Part shown: positions 38,861 to 46,020 of the stretch, piece by piece | Layout: each line of letters starts with the position of its first letter | Position numbering within the stretch: position 1 is the first letter of the stretch | From: Marinobacter pelagius | GTDB lineage: Bacteria; Pseudomonadota; Gammaproteobacteria; Pseudomonadales; Oleiphilaceae | Assembly (NCBI RefSeq): GCF_003315345.1 | Contig: NZ_QNRO01000002.1 | Span: 124,001 to 188,000, forward strand | Length of the DNA stretch: 64,000 bases | Direction: 5' to 3' | The notes under the pieces: generated by a model | The model's input: only the letters and a program-made list of their open reading frames with translations | What the model was told of the DNA's origin: nothing | The model's database searches: none | Made by a program: the position numbers and the translations under genes

Positions 38861-38973
38861 GGCGTCTATCTGGCAGGACCTTCCGAAAAACGCCCGTGAA
38901 TACGTCCCTGTAGGGCTCGGTCGCGCCATCCTTGGCGCTCCACGTTTTCGGAAGGTCCTGCCAGATAGACGCC
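38861..38973 (-). repeat. Long hairpin element A (conserved loop, perfect 29-bp arms)
   Basis: Arms 38861-38889 and 38945-38973 are perfect reverse complements (outer end GGCGTC, inner end CCGAAAA). The 55-base loop, read on the minus strand, contains GCGCCA-AGGA-TGGCGC, a small hairpin, and then ACAGGGACGT. This loop matches those of elements B and C while the arms differ. It lies upstream of ppa. No T-run follows it. Confidence 0.9.
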
Positions 38974-39016
38974 CGAACTTTTGCGGTGCACCTACAAAGC
39001 GATGCTGAAAAGTTCG
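38974..39016. repeat. Extra inverted repeat between hairpins A and B
   Basis: CGAACTTTT at 38974-38982 and AAAAGTTCG at 39008-39016 are perfect 9-bp reverse complements 25 bases apart. They directly abut hairpin A and may be part of a larger folded unit. Nothing else was recognised in the remaining bases to 39052. Confidence 0.6.
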
Positions 39017-39052
39017 AATTGAGCGGCACAAGCGGTTAGCACATTCGCTGCG

Positions 39053-39162
39053 GGGGCCGTGCCAGTGGCTGCTCCAAAACTGTTGAGGGCCATGGACGGC
39101 CCGAAACAAGCGCACATGGACGTGCTCGTAGCGTGTTTTGGAACAGCCACTGGCACGGCCCC
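39053..39162 (+). repeat. Long hairpin element B (conserved loop, 28-bp arms)
   Basis: Arms 39053-39080 and 39135-39162 pair with one mismatch (outer end GGGGCCGTG, inner end CCAAAAC). The 54-base loop on the plus strand has GGGCCATGGACGGCCC, a small hairpin, and ACATGGACGTG, matching elements A and C. The conserved loop runs in the opposite direction to that of A. It ends 19 bases beyond the acyl-CoA dehydrogenase stop codon. Confidence 0.9.
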
Positions 39163-39180
39163 TGCCCCGCAACTAGAAGG

Positions 39181-40320
39181 CTACAATTTGATCTGCTTGG
39201 CAATCAGTTCCTTCATGATCTCCGTAGTGCCGCCGCCAATCGAAAGGATCTTGGCATCCCGGTACAGGCGCTCCACCACCGACTCCCGCATGTAACCCAT
39301 GCCACCGAACAGCTGTACCGCCTCCCGGGTGACCTTCTCGCAGACGTCGACCGAAAAGTTCTTGGCCATGGCCACCTGCTTGATCGGGTTCTTGCCGGCC
39401 TGCATCAGGGCCGCGCAGCGGTAGGTGTATTCCCGGGCCACGTCGATCTGGGTGGCCATGTCCACCAGCTTGTGACGGCTGACCTGAAAGCCGGCGATGG
39501 TGCGGCCGAAAGCCTGGCGTTGTTTGGTGTAGTCCAGGGCGGCTTCGTAGGCGAGCTGGGCGGTCATGTAGGCCATGATGGACAGGCTCAGGCGTTCGGC
39601 CAGAAAGTTGCTCATGATCGCGATAAAGCCGGCGTTCTCGGCTCCGATCAGACGGTCGGCCGGTACCCGGCAGTCTTCAAAGAAGAGTTCGGCGGTGTCG
39701 CTGGCCCACCAGCCCATCTTGCGGAGCTTCTTGCCGGTGGAGAAGCCCAGCATGTCGCGGTCGATGAGCAGCAGGCTGATGCCGCCATGTCCCTCGCCGC
39801 CGGTGCGGACGGCGACAGTGTAGTGGTCGGCGCGCATGCCGCTGGTGATGAAGGTCTTGCTGCCGTTGACGATGTAGTGGTCGCCGTCCCGGACCGCCCG
39901 GGTTTTCAGGTTGGCGACGTCGGAGCCACCGCCGGGCTCGGTGATGGCCAGGGCGGAGATTTTCTCGCCGCGCAGGACCGGGGGCACGATCTGTTCCCGG
40001 ATTTCTGGTTTGGCCCACTTGGCCACCGGGGGCAGGCCGATGTCCAGCGAACCCAGGCCTGCGACCAGGCCGCCGGAGGTGGAGCGCATCAGTTCTTCGG
40101 AGACAGCCACTTTCAGGAAGATATCACCTTCGCCGGTGCCGCCCAGGGCTTCGGGAAATCCGATGCCGAGCAGGCCGGCGTCGCCCGCTTTCTTGTACAG
40201 CTCCCGGGGAAATTCGCCCGCCTCTTCCCAGTCGTCGATGTGGGGCAGGACATGAGTCTCGATAAATTTCCGGGCACTGAGGCGTGCCTGTTCGTGGATA
40301 TCATTGAAGTATTCGGACAC
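39181..40320 (-). CDS. Acyl-CoA dehydrogenase
   Basis: A flavoenzyme of 379 residues (GTG start) that introduces a 2,3 double bond in acyl-CoA. It has LAITEPGGGSDVANLKTRAV near residue 130, typical of the family's FAD and substrate loop, the helix ending YRCAALMQAG, and the C-terminal QLFGGMGYMRESVVERLYRDAKI. The GTG at 40320 has AGGGAG eight bases upstream; an in-frame TTG at 40341 would add seven residues. Substrate length cannot be read from the sequence. A TetR-type palindrome lies just upstream. No electron-transfer flavoprotein or thiolase gene is beside it. Confidence 0.92.
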   Translation of the reverse strand: MSEYFNDIHEQARLSARKFIETHVLPHIDDWEEAGEFPRELYKKAGDAGLLGIGFPEALGGTGEGDIFLKVAVSEELMRSTSGGLVAGLGSLDIGLPPVAKWAKPEIREQIVPPVLRGEKISALAITEPGGGSDVANLKTRAVRDGDHYIVNGSKTFITSGMRADHYTVAVRTGGEGHGGISLLLIDRDMLGFSTGKKLRKMGWWASDTAELFFEDCRVPADRLIGAENAGFIAIMSNFLAERLSLSIMAYMTAQLAYEAALDYTKQRQAFGRTIAGFQVSRHKLVDMATQIDVAREYTYRCAALMQAGKNPIKQVAMAKNFSVDVCEKVTREAVQLFGGMGYMRESVVERLYRDAKILSIGGGTTEIMKELIAKQIKL

Positions 40321-40376
40321 GGTCGGGCTCCCTGTGGACAATCGTGAATAGAAGCAGTGTCACTCAAAATCTGGCA

Positions 40377-40396
40377 CCAAGCAAGCGCTTGGTTTG
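40377..40396 (-). promoter_or_regulatory. Palindrome upstream of the acyl-CoA dehydrogenase gene
   Basis: A 20-bp palindrome centred on AGCGCT with the pattern CNAANCAAGCGCTTGNTTNG, 57 bases before the GTG start. Size, symmetry and context suit a TetR-type repressor of fatty-acid or branched-chain metabolism. No regulator gene is nearby, so its owner is unknown. Confidence 0.55.
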
Positions 40397-40410
40397 TGCT
40401 TCGGCCCAAA

Positions 40411-40440
40411 CAAAAAGGGCTGGCCCGGAAAGCCAGCCCC
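40411..40440 (-). terminator. Intrinsic terminator of rpiA
   Basis: On the minus strand GGGCTGGC and GCCAGCCC pair around TTTCCGG, followed by TTTTTG, 16 bases after the rpiA stop codon. Confidence 0.9.
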
Positions 40441-40455
40441 TCAGGCAGTCGTTAA

Positions 40456-41136
40456 TCAGGCGCCCTTGCGGGGAATACTCTTGACGCCCTCACTGGTGCC
40501 CAGCAGTAACAGGTCGGCCGGGCGGCGGGCGAACAGACCGTTGGTGACCACGCCGACTATATTGTTGAGCTGTTCTTCTACGTGGATCGGCCGGGAGATG
40601 TCCATGTTGTGGACGTCGATGATGATGTTGCCGTTATCGGTGACCACGCCCTCACGGTACACCGGATCGCCGCCGAGTTTGACGATTTCCCGGCCTACGT
40701 GGCTTCGGGCCATGGGGATGACTTCCACGGGCAGCGGGAACTTGCCGAGCACGCCGACCATCTTGGATTCGTCGGCAATGCAGACAAAGGACTTGGCTAC
40801 TGCTGCGACGATTTTTTCCCGGGTCAGGGCTGCGCCGCCGCCCTTGATCAGTTCCAGGCGTTCATTGGTTTCGTCGGCACCGTCCACGTAGAACTCCAGT
40901 TCACCGGCGCTGTTGAGGTCATACACCGGAATACCGTGGCTTTTCAGGCGTTCCGCGGTGGCTTCGGAGCTGGCCACGGCGCCGTCGAACTCGTTCTTCA
41001 GTTCGGCCAGCATGTCGATGAAGAAGTTGGCGGTGCTGCCGGTACCCACGCCGACGATGCTGTCGCTGTCGAGGCGGGGGGCGATGTAGTCCACGGCGGC
41101 TTTGGCCACGGCCTTCTTGAGTTCGTCCTGGGTCAT
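40456..41136 (-). CDS. rpiA: Ribose-5-phosphate isomerase A
   Basis: An isomerase of 226 residues interconverting ribose-5-phosphate and ribulose-5-phosphate in the pentose phosphate pathway. [14 protein letters not shown] matches the E. coli N-terminus and fixes ATG 41136, which has GGAG ten bases upstream; a longer frame to 41154 is unlikely. [16 protein letters not shown], then [26 protein letters not shown], carry the catalytic acids and phosphate loops. It is divergent from ilvA, as in many gammaproteobacteria, with 137 bases between them. Confidence 0.96.
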   Translation of the reverse strand: MTQDELKKAVAKAAVDYIAPRLDSDSIVGVGTGSTANFFIDMLAELKNEFDGAVASSEATAERLKSHGIPVYDLNSAGELEFYVDGADETNERLELIKGGGAALTREKIVAAVAKSFVCIADESKMVGVLGKFPLPVEVIPMARSHVGREIVKLGGDPVYREGVVTDNGNIIIDVHNMDISRPIHVEEQLNNIVGVVTNGLFARRPADLLLLGTSEGVKSIPRKGA

Positions 41137-41273
41137 GTCGGGCTCCGTCTGCAATTCCGGATGAAATTTACGGTCATTATAGCGGCCTGTGAGGTCTGCT
41201 TATAGACGGCTGCCGTGCAAACTTCCTACACTGTGGGTTTTTCCCGCACATTCACCAAGCAATCGGAACCACT

Positions 41274-42809
41274 ATGCCGCAACGCTATATCAAGAAGATA
41301 CTCGATGCGCGCGTCTATGACGTGGCCATCGAAACACCCCTGACTGAAGCCCGTAGCCTGTCCAAGCGCTTTGCCAACAACATTATGCTCAAGCGCGAAG
41401 ACCTTCAGCCGGTGTTCTCCTTCAAGATTCGCGGCGCCTACAACCGGATTGCCCAGCTGTCTGAAGAGCAGAAAGCCAAGGGCGTGATCTGCGCCTCCGC
41501 CGGCAACCACGCCCAGGGTGTGGCCATGTCCGCAAAGGAACTGGGCATCAAGGCGGTGATTGTGATGCCTCAGACCACGCCGGACATCAAGGTGAAGTCG
41601 GTGCGGGACCGGGGTGCGAAAGTGGTGCTCAAGGGTGACGCCTTTGATGAGGCTGCCACCCACGCCCAGGAACTGATCAAAAAGCACGGCTACACCTATA
41701 TTCCGCCCTACGATGATCCCGATGTCATCGCCGGGCAGGGCACCGTGGCCATGGAGATGATGTGGCAGTTCTCCCAGCCCCTGCACGCGGTCTTTATCCC
41801 CGTGGGTGGCGGCGGTCTGATTGCCGGCATGACAGCCTACATCAAGTACCTGCGCCCTGAGATCAAGGTGATCGGTGTCGAACCGGAAGACTCTAACTGC
41901 CTGCAGGCGGCCATGAAAGCCGGCGAACGGGTGATCCTGGATGAAGTCGGGATCTTTGCCGACGGGGTGGCGGTACGCCAGATCGGCGAGGAGCCCTGGA
42001 ATATTTGCAAGGATCTGGTGGACGAGGTCATCACCGTCACCACTGACGAGATCTGCGCCGCCATCAAGGACGTGTTCGAGGATACCCGTTCCATCGCGGA
42101 GCCGGCCGGCGCACTTTCCATCGCCGGGCTCAAGAAGTACGTGGAGCGGGAACAGCTGGAAGGCGAGAACCTGGCAGCGGTGCTCAGCGGCGCGAACATG
42201 AACTTCGACCGCCTGCGCTACATTTCCGAGCGCACCGAGATCGGTGAGAAGCGCGAAGCTATCCTGGCGGTCACCATCCCGGAGAAGCCGGGGGCGTTCA
42301 AGACCTTCATCAACGCCCTGCACAAGCGCAGTATCACCGAGTTCAACTACCGGTATGCCGACGATCAGAAGGCCGTGATTTTCGTGGGTATCCAGATCCA
42401 GGCCGGCGGCCATGGCCGGGACGAGCTGGTGCAGGAACTGCGGGAAAGCGGCTACTCCGTGGTCGACCTGACCGACAGCGACCTGGCCAAGCAGCATATC
42501 CGCCACATGGTCGGCGGCCATGCCCCGAGCATCAGCAACGAGAAGGTCTACCAGTTCGAATTCCCGGAGCGTCCGGGGGCGTTGCTCAAGTTCCTGATGT
42601 CCCTGGGAACCCGTTGGAACATCTCCATGTTCCACTACCGTAACCACGGCGCGGCTTACAGCCGGGTCCTGTTGGGTGCTCAGGTGAACGACGAAGAAGA
42701 GCCGGATTTTGAAAAGATGCTCGACAAGGTCGGTTTCCGGTATGAGAACATGACCGATAATGAGGCCTACCGATTGTTCCTGGGAGCGGGGAACGGCGGC
42801 TCGACATAA
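41274..42809 (+). CDS. ilvA: Threonine ammonia-lyase, biosynthetic form
   Basis: A 511-residue PLP enzyme deaminating threonine to 2-oxobutyrate, the first step to isoleucine. PVFSFKIRGAYNRIA holds the PLP lysine, SAGNHAQGVAM the substrate loop, and VGGGGLIAGM the phosphate-binding glycines. The C-terminal third (about 330-505) holds two ACT-like domains (EKPGAFKTFINAL and ERPGALLKFLMSLG) for feedback by isoleucine and valine. Length is that of the regulated E. coli IlvA. It is followed after ten bases by the long hairpin C. Confidence 0.96.
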   Translation: MPQRYIKKILDARVYDVAIETPLTEARSLSKRFANNIMLKREDLQPVFSFKIRGAYNRIAQLSEEQKAKGVICASAGNHAQGVAMSAKELGIKAVIVMPQTTPDIKVKSVRDRGAKVVLKGDAFDEAATHAQELIKKHGYTYIPPYDDPDVIAGQGTVAMEMMWQFSQPLHAVFIPVGGGGLIAGMTAYIKYLRPEIKVIGVEPEDSNCLQAAMKAGERVILDEVGIFADGVAVRQIGEEPWNICKDLVDEVITVTTDEICAAIKDVFEDTRSIAEPAGALSIAGLKKYVEREQLEGENLAAVLSGANMNFDRLRYISERTEIGEKREAILAVTIPEKPGAFKTFINALHKRSITEFNYRYADDQKAVIFVGIQIQAGGHGRDELVQELRESGYSVVDLTDSDLAKQHIRHMVGGHAPSISNEKVYQFEFPERPGALLKFLMSLGTRWNISMFHYRNHGAAYSRVLLGAQVNDEEEPDFEKMLDKVGFRYENMTDNEAYRLFLGAGNGGST

Positions 42810-42818
42810 CTCGGGGCT

Positions 42819-42932
42819 GGAGGCGGGCGGAGGTTCTCTTCCCGAAACTGTGCGGAGCCATGGATGGCGGAGCTCAAGCGCCACAGGGACGTGCTTGAGC
42901 GGGTTTCGGGAAGAGAACCTCCGCCCGCCTCC
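42819..42932 (+). repeat. Long hairpin element C (conserved loop, perfect 30-bp arms)
   Basis: Arms 42819-42848 and 42903-42932 are perfect reverse complements of 30 bases (outer end GGAGGCGG, inner end CCGAAAC). The 54-base loop holds GCCATGGATGGC and, nested in GCTCAAGC/GCTTGAGC, the conserved ACAGGGACGTG. It begins ten bases after the ilvA stop codon on the same strand and lacks a T-run. The rest of the gap to 43124 is AT-rich and likely holds the promoter of the next gene; nothing more was recognised. Confidence 0.92.
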
Positions 42933-43124
42933 GAAGGCTACGCACAGTTTCGGAGCCCCCCTCGAGGCATAGCCCCCCTGCCTCTCGGGAATTCTTACCG
43001 AATTTTAATCAGTCAAAAATTGTAAAATCAGAGTTAAGTGTTAGTCTTTCGTCTAATTCTCGGAAGCGAGAATAGCTCACTGATTTTCCGATAATTTACC
43101 AACCGCGTTCGAGGAAGAATAAAA

Positions 43125-43289
43125 ATGGGTGGCAAGCCTGACATCATCAAAGCCATCGTGCTGATTTTTGCTGTCGGCCTTGTAGTAACCGGATTTACCT
43201 CTATCCACGCTTCGGAAGACAAACCCCGCTACCAGGATAACGTGACCATCAGCGCCCTTCAGGCCGGAGCAGACCGCCTGAACCGGTAA
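43125..43289 (+). CDS. Small secreted or membrane-anchored protein, 54 residues
   Basis: ATG at 43125 with GAGGAAG ten bases upstream opens a 54-residue frame. Residues 9-25 are hydrophobic (KAIVLIFAVGLVVTGFTS), followed by IHASEDKPR, which resembles a signal-peptide cleavage site, so the product may be a mature peptide of about 25-30 residues or a membrane-anchored one. No family was recognised. Its last 31 bases overlap the end of fau on the other strand. The leader has a TTCTCGGAAGCGAGAA palindrome at about 43057. Confidence 0.65.
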   Translation: MGGKPDIIKAIVLIFAVGLVVTGFTSIHASEDKPRYQDNVTISALQAGADRLNR

Positions 43290-43906
43290 CAGCGCCGGTC
43301 CGTTACCACGCTGTGCAGGGGCACATCCCAGGGCTCTATTGGCAGCGCTTTCACTCTCTGGAAATCATGGGCCAGGCCAATCAGCTTGGGGGCCAGCCGT
43401 GGCCGTAGCCGGCTGAAGGCAAAAGTCCGGTCATAGAATCCTCCGCCCATGCCCAGGCGCCCGCCATTCTCGTCAAAGCCCACCAGTGGAAACAGCACCG
43501 CATCCAGCGCCCAGGCCGGGCGACGCAGCCCTTTGCTGAACGCCGGCTCGGGAATACCGAAGCGGTTTGAAGTCAGCTCCACCCCGTCGTAGTAGGGGCT
43601 GAACACCAGTTTGCCGATATGAATCGGATGCAGCACAGGCAGATAGAAATTCACACCCTTGCGGCGGGCGATGTCCATGTAGATGTGGGGATCGATCTCG
43701 CCATCGTTGGGCAGGTAGACGGCCACGTGCCGGGCACGGTGCAGGTCCGGATTCTTCAGAAGGTTCAGCGCCAGGTATTCCGAGGCCTGCATCTGTTCTT
43801 CGAACGACAGCGAACGCCGCCTCTGGCGCAGGTGTTTGCGCAGCTGGCTTCGGTTCAGGTTATCAGGGTGGGATTCGAACGGTTGGGGAGGAACAAACTT
43901 GCTCAA
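43259..43906 (-). CDS. fau: 5-formyltetrahydrofolate cyclo-ligase
   Basis: A 215-residue enzyme that converts 5-formyltetrahydrofolate to methenyltetrahydrofolate with ATP. RSQLRKHLRQRRRSLSF carries the basic N-terminal segment, VAVYLPNDGEIDPHIYM the substrate strand, and GGRLGMGGGFYDRTFA the glycine-rich ATP loop. The start codon is a TTG at 43906 with GGGAAG upstream, which overlaps the predicted 3' end of 6S RNA. The order zapA-6S-fau is the same as in E. coli (zapA-ssrS-ygfA), so it is probably co-transcribed with or processed from the 6S transcript. Confidence 0.92.
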   Translation of the reverse strand: MSKFVPPQPFESHPDNLNRSQLRKHLRQRRRSLSFEEQMQASEYLALNLLKNPDLHRARHVAVYLPNDGEIDPHIYMDIARRKGVNFYLPVLHPIHIGKLVFSPYYDGVELTSNRFGIPEPAFSKGLRRPAWALDAVLFPLVGFDENGGRLGMGGGFYDRTFAFSRLRPRLAPKLIGLAHDFQRVKALPIEPWDVPLHSVVTDRRCYRFRRSAPA

Positions 43907-43912
43907 AATAAA

Positions 43913-44092
43913 GCTTCCCGGGCTGCCGTTATCGGATGTGGCCCTTGAACCCAGAGTTCAAGGTCGGTGGCCGCTGTGACATATTAGGCTTTCCCCTGTC
44001 GGGGACGTGCTCACAATGCCCTGAAGTAGCCACCTGGGTAGTGCGCATCGGCTCGAGGACGTATCCGACCATCGCGAACAGCCCAGGAAGTT
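43913..44092 (-). ncRNA. ssrS: 6S RNA
   Basis: About 180 nt on the minus strand between zapA and fau, the conserved gammaproteobacterial position. The ends pair (CTTCCTGGGCTG with CAGCCCGGGAAG), TCGGAT pairs with ATCCGA further in, and the 3' hairpin CCTTGAAC-TCTG-GGTTCAAGG is almost identical to that of E. coli 6S. The large unpaired centre that mimics an open promoter is consistent. 6S RNA binds sigma-70 RNA polymerase holoenzyme in stationary phase. Ends were set by the stem and the promoter, with a few bases of uncertainty. Confidence 0.9.
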
Positions 44093-44098
44093 GGTCTC

Positions 44099-44129
44099 AT
44101 TATACGGGCAGGTCCGGGGCCAATTGCAA
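44099..44129 (-). promoter_or_regulatory. Promoter of 6S RNA
   Basis: A perfect TATAAT (minus strand, 44104 to 44099) sits seven bases before the predicted 6S start. A TTGCAA at 44129-44124 is a possible -35 with a 19-base spacer, slightly long. Confidence 0.7.
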
Positions 44130-44143
44130 CACCTGAACCCTAA

Positions 44144-44440
44144 TCAGTGCCCGGAATTTTCCCCGAGGGCATCGTCGAGCTTGCTGTCCATGGCCTTGAG
44201 AATCGAGCTGGTGGCGTCGGACATGGAATCCTGCTCCAGCAGCTCGTGGGTGATGTTGAGCGCGGCCATCACGGCAATGCGTTCAACGCCGAACACCTTG
44301 CCGCTGGAACGGATTTCCCGCATTTTGTGGTCCAGATGCCTGGCGGCGCGAATCAGGGCTTCTTGCTCTTCTTCCGGGCAGGCAACCAGGTATTCCTTGT
44401 CGAGAATCTTCACCTCAACGGTGGTGGATTGCTTAGACAT
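44144..44440 (-). CDS. zapA: Cell division protein ZapA
   Basis: A 98-residue ZapA homologue that bundles FtsZ filaments at the division site. TVEVKILDKEYLVACPEEEQEALIRAA is the N-terminal strand-helix part; the C-terminal half (ERIAVMAALNITHELL onward) is the coiled-coil dimer helix. It overlaps the upstream TIGR02449 gene by one base (TGATG). 6S RNA and fau lie downstream, as in relatives. Confidence 0.93.
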   Translation of the reverse strand: MSKQSTTVEVKILDKEYLVACPEEEQEALIRAARHLDHKMREIRSSGKVFGVERIAVMAALNITHELLEQDSMSDATSSILKAMDSKLDDALGENSGH

Positions 44441-44646
44441 CAGTGGTGCTCCAGTGCCCGCAGGCGGCCAATCATGGCTTCGATCTTGTTTTTGGCAAGA
44501 TCATTCTTGTGTACCAGCTGAGCCCGCTCTCGGTTCCAGTCGTCCTGGAGCTCCCGCAGCATGGCGTTATCCCGCTCCAGTTTCTGACAGCGTTCGATCA
44601 GCTTGTCCAGCTTGTCCGCTAATGCCTGTACTTCGGACTGTTCCAT
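44440..44646 (-). CDS. TIGR02449 family coiled-coil protein (ZapB-like)
   Basis: A 68-residue protein that is one continuous coiled coil (heptads throughout from LADKLDKLIERCQKLERDN to the end). This size, sequence and place immediately before zapA match the TIGR02449 family of pseudomonads, which resembles ZapB. A role with ZapA in organising the Z-ring is likely by analogy, not shown. It is the first gene of the zapA transcript. Confidence 0.85.
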   Translation of the reverse strand: MEQSEVQALADKLDKLIERCQKLERDNAMLRELQDDWNRERAQLVHKNDLAKNKIEAMIGRLRALEHH

Positions 44647-44748
44647 GGCGTGCCCAACATCGTTTGTTATGAATGCAAATAACTATAAGTGTGGACGCTA
44701 AGTCGGTCAATTTACAGGGTTGTCATAGCGGCCCGGGCGTGACGCCGA

Positions 44749-46020
44749 TCACTCGCCGATCTCACCGAGACCCTGGGTACGGGTCCGGCGCCAGGTGGCG
44801 AACGCCGGCAGCAGGCCGACCAGTGCCGCGGCGGCCGGTACGGTCGCGAGCAGTGCCCATTCGGTCGGGTTCAGGGGCCTGAGCGTCAGGTTGATCCCGT
44901 AGTTGTCCAGTAACCAGGGGGCAACGCCCGTGAGCAGGCCGGCGCCCACGGCCAGTGCGAGCAGGCAGGAGACCAGCGCCAGGGCAACACATTCGATCAC
45001 GTGCAGGGAAGCCACCAGTCCCGTTGAGGCGCCGGTGGCCCGGAGCACTGCAATCTCGTGGGCCCTTTGGGCCTGCAGGGTCAGCAGGACCGCCACCAGT
45101 CCTACCAGGCTGGTGATGACCACGAAGCCGGTAATGCCTAGCAGGGCTTTCTCAAACTGTCCCATTAGGCGCCACAGTTCGCTCAGTGCAACACCCGGGA
45201 GAATGGCGGACAGGGGTTCCTCTGCCGACTGGTTCAGGGCACGCTGGAGCTGGAAGGTGAGTACGGGGGACTTCAGCCCCACGTAGGCGGCCGTTATGGC
45301 GTCCGGGGTAAAGGTCATCCCCCGGGTTTTTTCCGGGGTCAGCGTTCGTCCCGGAATCGCCACGCCGGATTCCCAGCCCACATGCATGGCCTCCATGCCT
45401 TCCAGGCTGATGTACACCGCCTGGTCGACCGGCGTACCGGTGGCCTCGAGAATCCCGGTGATCCGGAACGGGGTGTCCTCGTGATTGGAGAAGCTGGTCC
45501 TGCCGCCGCCGTGGGAAAGGATGACCTCCTCGCCGGGCTGATGCCCGAGCTCCCGGGCGACGCCGGCGCCGAGCACGACGTGGAACACGTCACTGAACCA
45601 TTCCCCCTCGGCCAGGTTGACCGGCTGTTCCTGGCCATACCGGAAGTGTTCGGGGAAGTTGCTGTCCGTGGCCACCACCCGGTAGCCCCGGTAACTGTCG
45701 CCGAGGGAGATGGGAATCAGCCAGTCGATTCGTTGGTCTTCCTGAAGTCTCTGGAAGGTGGACCAGCGGATGTTGTTGGTGGCATCGCCGATGTGGAACA
45801 CGGTATACAGAAGCAGGTTCAGCTGGCCGCTGCGGGCTCCGACGATCAGGTCGGTGCCGCTGATGGTGCTGGTGAACGACTGCCGGACTTCCGTGCGCAG
45901 GTACTGGATGCCCAGCAGCAGGCTGACGCTCAGGGTGAGGGTCAGGCACACCAGGGTCAGGACACGACGCCGGTGCCAGAGGCTTGCCAGGGCCAGGGAG
46001 AAGGCCAGCCGGGTTTTCAT
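44749..46020 (-). CDS. FtsX/MacB-type ABC transporter permease
   Basis: A 423-residue membrane protein with one N-terminal helix (about 18-40), a large periplasmic MacB-like domain (about 45-250), and three C-terminal helices making an FtsX domain (GITGFVVITSLVGLVAVLL near 290, then LVSCLLALAVGAGLL and TVPAAAALVGLLPAF). These proteins couple cytoplasmic ATP hydrolysis to work in the periplasm and often do not transport solutes across the membrane. It overlaps its ATPase gene by four bases (ATGA). The neighbouring DUF3299 and ZrgA genes suggest a role in zinc acquisition like the Vibrio zrg system. Confidence 0.88.
   Translation of the reverse strand: MKTRLAFSLALASLWHRRRVLTLVCLTLTLSVSLLLGIQYLRTEVRQSFTSTISGTDLIVGARSGQLNLLLYTVFHIGDATNNIRWSTFQRLQEDQRIDWLIPISLGDSYRGYRVVATDSNFPEHFRYGQEQPVNLAEGEWFSDVFHVVLGAGVARELGHQPGEEVILSHGGGRTSFSNHEDTPFRITGILEATGTPVDQAVYISLEGMEAMHVGWESGVAIPGRTLTPEKTRGMTFTPDAITAAYVGLKSPVLTFQLQRALNQSAEEPLSAILPGVALSELWRLMGQFEKALLGITGFVVITSLVGLVAVLLTLQAQRAHEIAVLRATGASTGLVASLHVIECVALALVSCLLALAVGAGLLTGVAPWLLDNYGINLTLRPLNPTEWALLATVPAAAALVGLLPAFATWRRTRTQGLGEIGE

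Noticed and set aside
38861..39162. Integron attC sites
   Set aside because: attC sites have conserved ends and variable centres; these elements are the reverse, and there is no integrase or cassette array.
38726..39172. An N-terminal extension of ppa of about 150 codons
   Set aside because: It runs through two hairpin elements, has no family match, and the ppa start at 38725 has a good ribosome site and standard length.
42819..42932. Ordinary intrinsic terminator of ilvA
   Set aside because: The position fits, but the stem of 30 bp, loop of 54 bases and absence of T-run do not. It may still end transcripts by another route.
43861..43885. A tRNA T-arm-like GATTCGAAC sequence
   Set aside because: It lies inside fau, and no acceptor or anticodon arms can be formed around it.
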